From the NCBI RefSeq assembly GCF_026151205.1, contig NC_087073.1:7277001-7337000 (forward strand): DNA of 60,000 nucleotides, read 5' to 3'. Of this stretch, positions 28,734-39,668 are shown in pieces (positions within the stretch are counted from its first letter, which is position 1; the number at the start of each line of letters is the position of its first letter). A model generated the notes under the pieces. The model had not been told where the DNA came from. It searched no databases and saw only the letters and a program-made list of their open reading frames with translations. The DNA is from Bolinopsis microptera. Its lineage: Eukaryota > Ctenophora > Tentaculata > Lobata > Bolinopsidae. A program made the position numbers and the translations under genes.

Positions 28734-29949
28734 TTTCTTGTGGTTTGCTTTCTTTCAAACACTCTTTATATTACATCCCTTCAATTCTAAGGAGTAAATC
28801 TTGATCACCATTTTGCCGAAAACTAATTACAACACTACAAATCTATTACATTTATTGAGGACGTTACAGAAGGAATGTACTTAATGTAGTTATTGAGGAG
28901 TCCTAACTCTCCTCACGTCTGTAATAAATGGAGTTTTCTTTGTATCATATATATTACAAATTCAAACACTAAACTTTTTACTGCTGTATAAGTAAGAGTG
29001 TTAAATATATGTAACAACTTCATATCAAGTGCAGGTGTCTGCCAAAACCTCGATATAGTGATAGTTAAAATGAGCTCATTTGTAAATCCTAGTTCTAGTC
29101 AAACTTGCTGTATAGGGTCTGGAATTGAACCAGGAGTTCTTAGAAAATATGGTTTAACAAAAACAAAATATTTTGCTTCATATAAAAAAAAGAGAAAAAA
29201 AGAAAAGAAATTATATAATATAATTTACTGTTCTAGTGAAATCACACTGTTTTATGATGTCCAGACCAGTCCAGTCAATATCATAAGGCTGTTGGGAGAG
29301 TTAAAAGACCCTCCTTAAGATGATGATGATGAAAATCTTAAAATAACTGGCTACAATGAGCATTTTATTAACAATAAATAGTAAAGATCAAAACTTCAAT
29401 TTCCAAAAGAATAATAATTTTAAATACCTACCTAACAAAATTACACCCCGTTAAAACGTTATAAAACATCAGTAATTTAGTACAAAATTAAAGATCTTAA
29501 CAATTTCTACACTTCAAAATACTAGAATAAATGTTCATAGAACACAATATTTGACTTTACCAGTCACTTGACGTTTCAAAATGAAACTGAGGTTAAAGAT
29601 GCAGTTACAAAAGGCCACTGGTTCTCAATGGTTACTGAAACAAAATTTTTCCAAAAAAAAGTTTTTAAAGCAGTCCATATCTGCTTTTCTGTGAACTGAA
29701 CAGCTCAAATAGAAAAACTCATTCCCTTGTTATTACAACAATATTTAATTTAAAGGTGTTTGTTTTCAAATAAGCAAAGTCCAATAACACTTTACTACAT
29801 TTCAATATACTTGGTATTTCATCCTTTATCATAGTAGTAGCAAGATTAGCAAAATTAGATGCTATAATAAATCCTTATCTTTTCTATTCCTCACTTTCTA
29901 CAATTTCAACACACACACTTATAAACATTTCGTCCCTTGAACAGTTCAG
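28734..29949. other. upstream flank of Smad4
   Basis: No gene is supported. The Smad4 promoter and 5' UTR should lie in the left part. The open frame at 28998-29318 (+) is low-complexity and lysine-rich at its centre, with no domain or signal. Confidence 0.4.
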
Positions 29950-30330
29950 TATGATGGAGCCCTGCTAAGCAGCTAGATCGACCATGGACCTACCGCTGTT
30001 ACACAGGGTGATGATTCGTTCAGCTTGACATTGTAGATTCGTGTCCACAAGCTCACAACTTGATAGTAGGTGCAGTGCTGTTTGCTCATCCGAGCCACAG
30101 ATGCATAGCGGAGAGGCCACTGCTCTGTCAACTCTGAAGAGAAACGAGTTCAGTAGATTGTTCTTGTACATGAGACTCATTACCAATACTTCCACTTCGT
30201 GGCTCACTCCAAAGGGGATAGGACTGCAAGCGAGAGGGCTCTGGTTAGAGCAATTGCCGACCAGCAGCGCACAAGTGCGCAGCCGGGTATCGATCACTGA
30301 TGAGGATCAGTTTAACGGGTGATACTCGTA
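29950..30330 (-). mobile_element. LINE fragment, C-terminal end
   Basis: The minus-strand open frame 29965-30297 (110 codons) contains CICGSDEQTALHLLSSC. This is the CxC...H...C knuckle found near the C-terminus of many LINE reverse transcriptases. No catalytic part is present, so this is a short 5'-truncated remnant. Confidence 0.65.
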
Positions 30331-30369
30331 AAATATTTGAGACCGTCATGTATCTAATGCTGATGTACT

Positions 30370-30815
30370 TACGCGGGCTAACATCGCCCCTGTTGATACT
30401 TTCGTACGAGCAGCTAGACTCCGATGGTTTGGCCATGTGGTTGCTCTAACCAGAGCCCTCTCGCTTGCAGTAGCGCGCGACCGCCGGAGGCGGCAAAGAT
30501 CCTACTTGTGAAACAAGCGCGTCACGCAGTACGCGTAGGCACATGGCTATGTGAAGCCATGTGGTGAGGATGCCAGAAGAAAGAATACCCAACTATCTTC
30601 TGCACTGGATCCCAAAGCATGGTAAAAGGTCAAGAGGTAGACCTCGGAAAAACTGGTTGTCATGTGTCCGGGAGGATGCAGCAATCTTCACAGGTGTCGA
30701 TAACATCACGATAGAAGATGCAGAACAACAAGCTACAGACAGGGTTCACTGGAGAGGTCTAATACACCGGAGAAAGGAGTTACTTTGTGGTGCAGGCCAC
30801 TCCAACGACTAGGAG
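30370..30815 (+). mobile_element. LINE fragment, C-terminal end, interrupted by a 114-bp insertion
   Basis: The plus strand reads RAARLRWFGHVV before an interruption and RMPEERIPNYLLHW afterwards (open to 30812, with RSRGRPRKNW and WRGLIHRRKE). This is the usual tail of RTE/CR1-type LINE proteins. The coding text resumes exactly if 30442-30555 is removed, and GCCATGTGGT is duplicated on both sides (30432-30441 and 30556-30565). So the LINE was hit by a small insertion with a 10-bp target duplication. Confidence 0.75.
30442..30555. mobile_element. 114-bp hairpin-rich insertion with 10-bp target duplication
   Basis: It is bounded by GCCATGTGGT on both sides and interrupts a LINE reading frame. 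Its first 29 bp (30442-30470) are the exact inverse complement of 30224-30252, which lies in the opposite-strand LINE fragment. Inside are three small perfect hairpins: 30481-30493 (5 bp, loop GGA), 30505-30517 (5 bp, loop GAA) and 30540-30553 (5 bp, loop GGCT). Confidence 0.65.
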
Positions 30816-30949
30816 GAGACCTTTTCAAGTACAAGTAAGTACAATTCAACAAGTTCAGTTCAGCGCGCGTTTTGTTAAGTTATAAACATATTTGTAGCTT
30901 GTATCACGTTGTGACCCCCACAGTTGTTTCACTATAGTGGATCCCCCTT

Positions 30950-31333
30950 TATCGTCCTGACGATACAGGAGGAGCCGCGCACTTCGTGCGCGGCGCGGCG
31001 GCGGGTCATACAACGTATGACAAGTAAAAACACTGCCCCAGGTAACATTTATAGTCTAAGAAGCTATAAAGTCAAATTTTAATTGCAAATGGTTAAGTTA
31101 TTATTTATTGTAAATATTGTAGTCTAATAACCAAACTTGATTGAGTAATTGACGATGCCAATATTTTCCACATGCAGCTCGTAACGTCAGTACGATTCGT
31201 TACGAAGGATAGCAAGCACTTTGGAGGACTTCGCCGCTTCGACGCGCCGCGCAAACTAGCATTCTTGCTTCGCATCGACAATCGATGCTTTGCTTCGCAG
31301 AGCAACGATCTCAACGGATTGACATCGTCAATC
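30950..31333. repeat. chain of short perfect hairpins
   Basis: Perfect stem-loops lie at 30950-30965 (7 bp, 2-nt loop), 30975-30993 (8 bp, loop TTC), 31005-31021 (7 bp, loop AAC), 31179-31205 (7 bp, 13-nt loop), 31272-31288 (7 bp, loop CAA) and 31317-31333 (7 bp, loop ATC). The density of tiny-loop stems is far above that of flanking DNA. Open frames across 31105-31363 show no domain. Confidence 0.7.
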
Positions 31334-31744
31334 AAGCAAGCACTACAACTAGGCTCTTTCTAAATCGCTCGCCCAAACCGTAATGACAATTTCAACTTTT
31401 GCGCGTCTCCTAAATGCGCGTTAGTTATCTGTGATAATTTAGCACCGGCGAACCACATGTTCTGCCTACTAGCAAAGTTCACTCAAAACGTTCCGCGCCC
31501 GCGGATAAGTCAATATTTGTGGTTTTCAGAGACCAGATATTGCCATATCTGGATCATTAAAAAGGCCACCTGATAAGTCTATACAGACATCAAAACTCTT
31601 TTTATCAGTAGTCAGAGTGGTTCGTTGTCATTTTAGTAGTAGCACTTCCTTATTGCTAATATATAATTGGGAAAGCAAAATAATAGACTTCAAATATGCT
31701 TTCCACATTGGAAAATACAATTCACTTTATATCTCCAATATTAA

Positions 31745-32740
31745 TATTGGAAAATACATAACACTTATCTCTAGTATTATTGGAAAATACAGAACACTTA
31801 TCCCCAGTATTAATGGAAAATACAGTACACTTATCTCCAGTATTATTGGGAAATACAGTACACTTATCTGCAGTATTATTGGAAATACAGTACACTTATC
31901 TCCAGTATTATTTGAAAATACAGTACATTTATCTCCAGTATTATTGGAAAATACAGTACACTTATCCCCAGTATTATTGGAAAATACAGTACACTTATCT
32001 CTAGTATTATTGGAAAATACAGTACACTTATCTCCAGTATTAATGGAAAATACAGTACACTTATCCCCAGTATTAATGGAAAATACAGTACACTTATCTC
32101 CAGTATTATTGGAAATACAGTACACTTATCTCCAGTATTATTGGAAAATACAGTACACTTATCCCCAGTATTATTGGAAAATACAGTACACTTATCTCTA
32201 GTATTATTGGAATATACAGTACACTTATCTCCAGTATTAATAGAAAATACAGTACACTTATCTCCAGTATTATTGGAAAATACAGTACACTTATCTCCGG
32301 TATTATTGGAAAATACAGTACACTTATCTCTAGTATTATTAGAAAATATAGTACGCTTATCTCCAGTATTATTTGAAAATACAGTACACCTATCTCTAGT
32401 ATTATTGGAAAATACAGTACACTTATCTCTAGTATTATTGGAAAATACAATACACTTATCTCTAGTATTATTGGAAAATACAGTACACTTATCTCCAGTA
32501 TTAATGGAAAATACAGTACAATTATCCCCAGTATTAATGGAAAATACAGTACACTTATCTCCAGTATTATTGGGAAATACAGTACACTTATCTCCAGTAT
32601 TATTGGAAAATACAGTACACTTATCTCCAGTATTATTGGAAATACAGTACACTTATCTCCAGTATTATTGGAAAATACAGTACACTTATCTCCAGTATTA
32701 TTGGAAAATACAGTACACTTATCTCTAGTATTATTAAGCA
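31745..32740. repeat. 33-bp minisatellite, left block, about 30 copies
   Basis: The unit contains GAAAATACAGTACACTTATC and is repeated with point variants and occasional single-base deletions that shift the artefact frames. It continues at 32985-33480 after an insertion. Open frames on both strands (for example 31876-32652) are products of the 33-bp period. Confidence 0.95.
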
Positions 32741-32984
32741 GTTACAGCACTGCTTATAATGTGATAACATTATTTTCACAACTTTGAGTTGTGAAAATAG
32801 TTTTATCCAACGAGTTTGACGAGTTGGATAAAACGAGTTATATCCCGAGGTTTGACCGAGGGATATAACAATAGTTATCTCCCTCCCAGTTATTGCACCC
32901 CTATTTAATGCATTATATTAGCGTAAACAAGAGTGAGATAACAACTTTTACATTATGGACAGTTACACACTGATCATGAGAGAA
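32741..32984. mobile_element. about 245-bp insertion in the minisatellite carrying three adjacent long hairpins
   Basis: It splits the 33-bp array. Three perfect hairpins lie almost back to back: 32771-32799 (13-bp stem, loop TTG), 32801-32833 (11-bp stem, 11-nt loop) and 32837-32869 (10-bp stem, 13-nt loop). The last two loops share the pattern GAG-TTTGAC-GA. The words CAGTTACAGCACTG near the left end and CAGTTACACACTG near the right end look like imperfect direct repeats. No coding sequence is present. A small mobile element of an unrecognised type is the likeliest reading. Confidence 0.7.
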
Positions 32985-33480
32985 TGGAAAATACAGTACA
33001 TTTATCTCCATTATTATTGGAAAATACAGTACACTTATCCCCAGTATTATTGGAAAATACAGTACACTTATCTGTAGTATTATTGGAAAATACAGTTTAC
33101 TTATCTCCAGTATTATTGGAAAATACAGTACACTTATCTCCAGTATTAATGGAAAATACAGTACACTTATCCCCAGTATTAATTAAAAATACAGTACACT
33201 TATCTCCAGTAATATTGGAAAATACAGTACACTTATCTCCAGTAATATTGGAAAATACAGTACACTTATCTCCAGTATTATTGGAAAATACAGTACACTT
33301 ATCTCCGGTATTATTGGAAAATACAGTACGCTAATCTCCAGTATTATTGGAAAATACAGTACACCTATCTTTAGTATTATTGGAAAATACAGTACACTTA
33401 TCTCCAGTATTATTTGAAAATACAGTACACTTATCTCCAGTATTATTGGGAAATACAGTTCACTATATTCAGTATTATTT
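32985..33480. repeat. 33-bp minisatellite, right block, about 15 copies
   Basis: Same unit as the left block, continuing in the same orientation after the hairpin-bearing insertion, and decaying into single-copy DNA at about 33470. Confidence 0.95.
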
Positions 33481-33880
33481 GAAATTATAGCATACTATCA
33501 GCGTGGTTCGCTGTAAGTGTACTCTCAATAGCATACAGCATTTGTGTATTAATAATCTATCAATTTGTTTGAGGTTGCTTTAACAACAATCCCAATAATG
33601 CTCGCTTGCTGTTTTTCTGAATATAATATTTGGGTACGCAACTAATCCATTTTAATGACCTACTTGAACAATGAACAGATACATTTTTCCTCTTTTAAGC
33701 GATCGGAGACTCATAATAAGTGTTACGTAGAACAGGGAATCAAGAGGAGATGGTTCCATTCATTATACTGTATTAAAATGAAAACAACTTGTTTTGTAAA
33801 AAAGAAAAAATTAATAAAGCAATAAATGATGCAATAAAATAAAACAAAAATCAGATTTAAATTCATAAAATTCGACCAAA

Positions 33881-34084
33881 TCATACATCATTCTCGAAAT
33901 CAGAGTCTGATCCGAAACCATAATTTAGTTTCCTTTCGGGAAACTTCTTTCGATTTATTTTGCTCGCTTTGGGAGCGAATCTGCGAAGTCCGTCCGCTTT
34001 TCTGCCCGAGAAGTCGTTGACAACAGTGACAAATCGTCCCGAGTTGCTGTTACCGTCATGTAAATCTTTGTCATCTCCGAAAGC
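33881..34084 (-). CDS. possible terminal exon, perhaps of the SWIM-finger gene
   Basis: An AG acceptor at 34085-34086 is followed by an open frame to a stop at 33881. It encodes a hydrophilic tail that is basic in the middle (SKINRKKFPERK) and ends GSDSDFENDV. It lies on the same strand and downstream of the SWIM exons at 38.1-38.9 kb. It starts in phase 0 while the last known SWIM exon ends with two bases of a codon, so at least one intervening exon would be needed. The link is therefore tentative. Confidence 0.35.
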   Translation of the reverse strand, partial: AFGDDKDLHDGNSNSGRFVTVVNDFSGRKADGLRRFAPKASKINRKKFPERKLNYGFGSDSDFENDV

Positions 34085-34573
34085 CTGAATGTTAAATGTT
34101 TTGATACATCGTCGAAAAAATATATTAGTGCTTTTCATGCAACAAGTAAAACAAATCCTTTATGTCATGTTTCCAGGGTTTGGACTGGAATTTCCCGCTT
34201 AAAGAACCTCCATCACGTTACATTACATAATTTTCTGAAACATATATTACATTTACAATAAATTATGCAATATCATAACATTACAATCAACAAAATAAAT
34301 TTAATCGCAGAATCTCAAATGCAAATAATCGTAAATTAAACACAAAAAACAAATTAAACATGCAATAAATGAATATACGAATGCGCATCTTTTGTCAACT
34401 TACTCCTTCATAAAATTAATATTTGACAAACAAATTTTTTTAGACGGTAAAATAATGGTTACTAATTTATAAGTCACAAATAATAAATCAATACAAATTA
34501 ATCACAAATACTAGAATAATTAATAGATATTAGGTAACTTATATAACTGAAAAACGATATATGTCGATACAAA

Positions 34574-36341
34574 TTACAAAATAATATTAGGTGATTGAAA
34601 CATTTCAATAAATTCATCATAAATATCACTACCATATTTACCCCAGATATTTAATCTTGATTTATAAAACTTGACAAACTTGTTGCGCAAAGCAGCTAAC
34701 TTAAATCCTTGCGCAACCAATTTACCTAAAAGTTCGGTAACACAATTTTTAAAACCCTTAAGTGTCGAATTAATTCTGGCTAATCGTACTAATTGAGAAA
34801 TAAATATTCCATAAGACAAATTATTTGGAACGTTTCCATCCAAAAAAGGATAAGATATAATTTTAAAATTATAATCTTTTCTTTTATCATATAACGTCAC
34901 TCTAAACTTTCCTTGATAAATACTAATGTTTAAGTCTAGATAGCAACATTTACGAGCCGAAATATTAGTATTATTTACTATCATTTCCTTAGGATAAATA
35001 TCTTCTAATACATTCTGTAATAAATTGAAATCATTAAAAACTATCAAATCATCTTGATAACGAAATGTGTCTTTTAATCTTTTTAGATTTTCTGTATCCC
35101 CTTGTTCTATCAAAAGTTTAATATATTTATATTCGTAAACATGTAAATAAACATTAGCTATTTGTGGTGCTGCATTGGTACCCATTGGTATTCCAATAAC
35201 TTGTCTATAAATTTGACCCTGATAAGTAACATAAGAATTATCAATCAAATAATTAAGACATTCCAAAAGTGTATCTTTAGAAAAATGAACTTTATTTTTA
35301 CTAACATTATCAGAGAAATAGGCCTTCTTAGTATAAAGATTAGGAATAATATAAGACTTATCTTTAAAATCAAATACTCTTTCTACAAACATACGAAGAT
35401 TATCCTTCAATTGAATATGAGGAATAGATGTATATAAAGTTGAAAAATCATAAGTACTGACAGACTTTAAACCCTTCTGGGTATTATCATAACTAAGAAA
35501 ATCTAAGATAGGCTCATTATTATCAATAACAAAATAATCATTTCTAACGTGAAATTTATTATCATATATAGATTTATTTTTAGCTGAGTGAAGCATAGAT
35601 TTAATACAAATGCTAAGATAGACTGATAATTGTTGTAAACTACTTCCACTACCAGACGTTATATATCTAACTCCAACTGGCTTTTTATGCTGTTTTGGTG
35701 TAATATATAAATTATAAATAAGGTAATTTGCTATTATCTTCATCAAATTTAATACGATGTTTAAGTAAGAATGCTTTATGCTCATTAATTATATCATCTT
35801 CTGAACGATTAACTTTAGTAAATGTATTCGATGATAATTCCTTTTCAATCATACTAATATAGAACTTTTTACAAACAATAGTAATATTATTTTTGGCTTT
35901 ATCGGTAGGAACCAATACAAAATCTTTATGAAGCTCATCTAAATCTGCTAAGACTTCAACATCTGATAATACTGAATAATAGGGATATGGTTTAGCTCCT
36001 TGCAGTTGAATTTTCACTTGCTCTATGATTAGTGTTTTCCACTCTTGAAACTCTTCTATAGGTTTATGCCATAAATTAGACAATTTATCGCAATAGCTTT
36101 TGAGTGCCGTCTTTACTGATTTTAAAGCTTTTTCAGTACATGGTTTAGCTTGGTCTCTATAATTTAATCCCTTCATTAGGAGATTACACATATTTGAACA
36201 GCAAGATAGTAACATATACATAACATTAGCAGCGGTCATTAGCAACGGTCTTTGTCCAGCTATAAAATACAAATAATATTTTTCAGCTTCACATAGAAAC
36301 TGTATCACATGACAGTTGACACGTAAAGAACTGATTTTCAC
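34574..36341 (-). mobile_element. Penelope-like reverse transcriptase element, frameshifted
   Basis: Two overlapping minus-strand frames (36341-35712 and 35785-34574) make one reverse transcriptase if joined across a single-base shift at about 35712-35735. The second holds the RT core: TYDFSTLYTSIP (motif A), GIPMGTNAAPQIANVYL, RYQDDLIVFN (the catalytic YxDD box) and CCYLDLNISIYQGKF. This set resembles Penelope-like RTs rather than LINE or LTR enzymes. The first frame carries an N-terminal region ending DFVLVPTDKAKNN. No GIY-YIG endonuclease was recognised. The shift may be decay or an assembly indel. Confidence 0.75.
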
Positions 36342-36446
36342 AATTTCACCTTTTCACAAATTCATAAATTGTTCGTTTACATGTTTACATATATAATAAC
36401 ATCTATAAACAAAAGAGCACCTAAAGAGGCTCAGCAAAGTGCTGGC

Positions 36447-37970
36447 CTATTTACGCTTTCGAAGACTCATTCGTTCAATATGTCTCAAAGTAAATAAACT
36501 CCTCCATCCTACTCTATCTCTTGCTAAGTTCACTAAATTGGTAAGATCATCTTCGTTTTTCAAATAAATTTGTCTCTTAAATATGTCCTTTTTCACAATA
36601 ATATCATACAAATTAGTCCTATGTCTACCCACTCGTCCCTTTAGCGTTTGACATCCTAGTGTAGCAAATAACAGAGACTGGTAGGCAGGCGTGTCGTTGT
36701 CACTGCGTAGAACATGACCTAGCATTGTCCACCGTGCCTTTTCCACTCTCTCGGAAAGGGGCCTGGTCTGGGTACGAGCGTAGAGGGCCTTGTTAGATAT
36801 TGAGCTAGGCCAATAGATGTGTAGGATGCGCTCGAGATGCTTCCTCTGAAAAACATCTACAGACTCTAGAACATGCTGAGGTACGGCCCAGCAGCAGCAG
36901 TTGTACAGGAGCACTGATACTACTAGTGAGTCGTAGAGTTTGATCTTTCTCTTTTCAGTTATCTGACTCCTCTCTGATCCCTGGCACCACAGCTTGTCAA
37001 ATGACCAGAAGGCGGTGTTAGCTTTATTTATTCTATTAGTAACATCCTGCTCTGATCCAAGCTTAGTACCAAGAAGCGTCTCGTTTCTCCACTCCTCTTT
37101 TCCTCTTAGCTCATTATCCCACTCGTCGCAGGCACCAACTTCTTCTAAATACACTCTGGTAAACTTTGTCTTTGTGTCATTGACAAAGAGACTCCATTCA
37201 CTGAGAATATTCTTGGAGATCTGAAAGATATCTTGTAACTCCTCCATATCTTCACCAATCTTCTTTACATCGTCTGAATAGCCGGACTTAAGAGGCATGT
37301 GGTTATCGGCTATCGGAGGGTTGGGTCTTGAGGGGAGGACTGCTCTTATGTGCACTACAGCTCCAGCTAGATTGAGGGTAAACAATTTACCAGCTGTGCT
37401 GTCTCCTTGGGAGGCTCCTATGTTGAAAGAGAACATCTCTGAGTCAGTAGAACACACTCTGACTACTAGAGTGGTGTTAGCCATGAGGTATTGTACAAGC
37501 CTCAGGTCGTCTCTGGAGCATCCTGCAGCTTCTAGTAGTCTGATTGTTGTACCTCTGCGGATGGTATTGAAGGCAGCTGACATGTCAATACTCACTTTGT
37601 TCCATTCAAACTCCTTCTTCATTACTACAGATATGAGCATGCTCTGTGCCCAAAATAGGTCGGCACAGCTCTTGCCAGCTTTGTAGGCAGCTTGGAACGG
37701 TCCGGTGAAGTTTTCCACAGCTCTCTCTATTCTGTTTAGCACTATCAGTGACAGGATCTTTCTAGAAACATTCAGCAGGGTCAATGGTCATATCGACTTG
37801 ACTGGGCCGCGAGTTTTACCAGGCTTAGTCAGTGGTGTAAGGACTAAGGATGCCTGCTCCTATTGCTTCAATGTGAATGTTTTTCTCGAAAGACTCGTTG
37901 AACACTTTAGCTAGCTCTTCATGAAGGAGGGGGTTGTTCAGGGCTTTCATGACCTCGCAGCGCATGTTTA
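36447..37970 (-). mobile_element. non-LTR retrotransposon (LINE), decayed
   Basis: A minus-strand frame from 37784 to 36447 (445 codons) carries RT motifs FQAAYKAGKSCADL, VSIDMSAAFNTIRR (motif A), ASQGDSTAGKLF (motif B), GYSDDVKKI (the FADD-type box, here YSDD) and the C-terminal ARWTMLGHVLR. Reading further upstream gives PLTKPGKTRGPVKSI, then a stop and a frame change, so the element has a nonsense codon at about 37786-37790 and a frameshift at about 37830. It is cut off at about 37970 with no endonuclease domain. It cannot be active. Confidence 0.85.
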
Positions 37971-38074
37971 CATGGTGATTGTTAATTTTATCAATTAACC
38001 TTTGTGTTAAAGTGTTAACTTGTTAAATATTCACTTTATCTATCTACTTTTGTTATTTAGTTTATTTTACTTAC

Positions 38075-38928
38075 CGTGGAATAAGCATCCCATCAATAAC
38101 ACTTGAGACAAGGTCTCTCATCTCACGTCTATTTTCAGGAGCAACACTGAAAAAATTATGAGTAAATATACAGATAGTCGCAAATTTGGTTGTGTCACGG
38201 TATTGTTCATCAGGTTTGTGATTCGCACACTAGTAATGATTTGCAAGCCGCTTTGAACAATATTATTTTAAGGTTTCTCGAAAGTTTGGATTTCCAGATG
38301 TTATTCTAGGTCACCTAATACTTCTACCTTTTACCCTATCTACCTATCTGTCCTTTCAATTTAGGAGCCTAACCATCGACATTTTTTATAACACTCGAAT
38401 AACACCTTTTCAACTTAATACAAGATATCTAAACTATAGCGTAATAAAAACGAACTTATAGATCATGCTCCTAAGATCTGCAAGCTTTCCGAATGTTGCA
38501 TTTAGGTCTCCCTCAGTGTTTTTATCTGTTTTCTTCGGGCTCTGGTCTTGTGGAAGACTATCGTGTACTGTTAGTGGAAGACTAACTTCTTGAGTCGAAC
38601 AGCTAGCACCAGGATCCGTGCATAGGTGAGGATTGTGCCTGCGATACAGTGTCAGTGAAATTAATTGTTATAGAATCCGTATCAAAATAGGCATAGCGTT
38701 CTTATCAGATACAAGAGGATGCAATGATCAAACAACTAGTTTTACGCTGAAATAGGTTATTCATAAATACTTAAATGAAGCAAGATCCGTTTCTTACCTG
38801 AATGAAAGCGGAAGATCGGTCCATTCAACGTTCGACTCACGAATAACCGCCAATAAATGTTTGCACGGTAATTCTGGGTAAGACCTGAAGTTCAGGCAAT
38901 CACAATGGACACTCGGACTGACGGTGAC
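38075..38928 (-). CDS. SWIM zinc-finger protein, three internal exons
   Basis: Exons are 38928-38798, 38638-38456 and 38146-38075, with AG/GT borders and exactly compatible phases. The first encodes CDCLNFRSYPELPCKHLLAVI-like text, split as CDCLNF and PCKHLLAVI: the CxC...CxH pattern of SWIM zinc fingers. It is followed by a polar linker (exon 2, with SPKKTDKN) and ENRREMRDLVSSVIDGM. SWIM domains occur in MULE-type transposases and in host ZSWIM-like proteins; with clean introns a host or domesticated gene is more likely, but the N-terminal part that would decide is not seen. The next intron downstream appears to have been invaded by the LINE and Penelope-like elements. Confidence 0.7.
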
Positions 38929-38940
38929 CTGGAAATGTGG

Positions 38941-39668
38941 GTAATTAGTTATTGATTAATCTGATCGTTATTTAATACTCAATTAATTGATAGTAAAGTA
39001 AATGTCCAAAATACAAGTACAGGGAGCGTCGACGAGTGTTGTTAAGTAGGGGCGATTGTGCTCGTTATGGGACTACCAGTTATGTGCTAGTACTAAGCGT
39101 AAGGAACGCTGGTATGGCTAGGACCCTGGTATGGCTAGAACAGAGAAGGTACTTAGACTGGGTGGTGTAGCCGGTGACTGAAACGGTTTAAGAAAACATG
39201 TGAAGAATGTTTAGGGCACCCTGACCCTGATAAGCAATGCTGAGTAGTGTAGGTTTATTTGATGGCCTGGAAGTGCTAGGAATTGTTATTATATCATAAT
39301 AGTCGTAAGGAATTAAAACACAGAAGGCACAAACAAGTTTACTTTGTCGCATAATCTTGATGATATCTGAACATGTGTGAAATTGAACAAATAATGATAT
39401 ACCAGCTTAAACCCCTTATATTATGTACTATTAGAAAACCCGTGGTCACAGTGAGCAAGCTAATATTGATAGATGGATCAAACAACACTGCTAGTACCAC
39501 GCACCAGTCACATAAATCATTATCGGGTGGTAATATGTTAACAGTGTCACAATTAAACTACCGCAACATGGTCAAAAATAGGGTTATTTCGTCACAAAAA
39601 ATTATTATAACTCTGTTAGCTCCTTGCTGGCAAAATAACTAGTTCATTGATGATAAAGTTACATAGTA
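38941..39668. other. no supported feature
   Basis: Upstream exons of the SWIM gene should lie to the right but none could be recognised here. The ATG-started frame at 39373-39642 (+) has no domain. Confidence 0.35.

Noticed and set aside
31617-33334. Repetitive open frames with ENTVHLSPVLL-type or DKCTVFS-type units
   Set aside because: Artefacts of the 33-bp minisatellite; frames switch wherever a unit lost one base.
31745-33480. CRISPR-like array (33-bp periodic units)
   Set aside because: Units are contiguous with no unique spacers, and the genome is eukaryotic.
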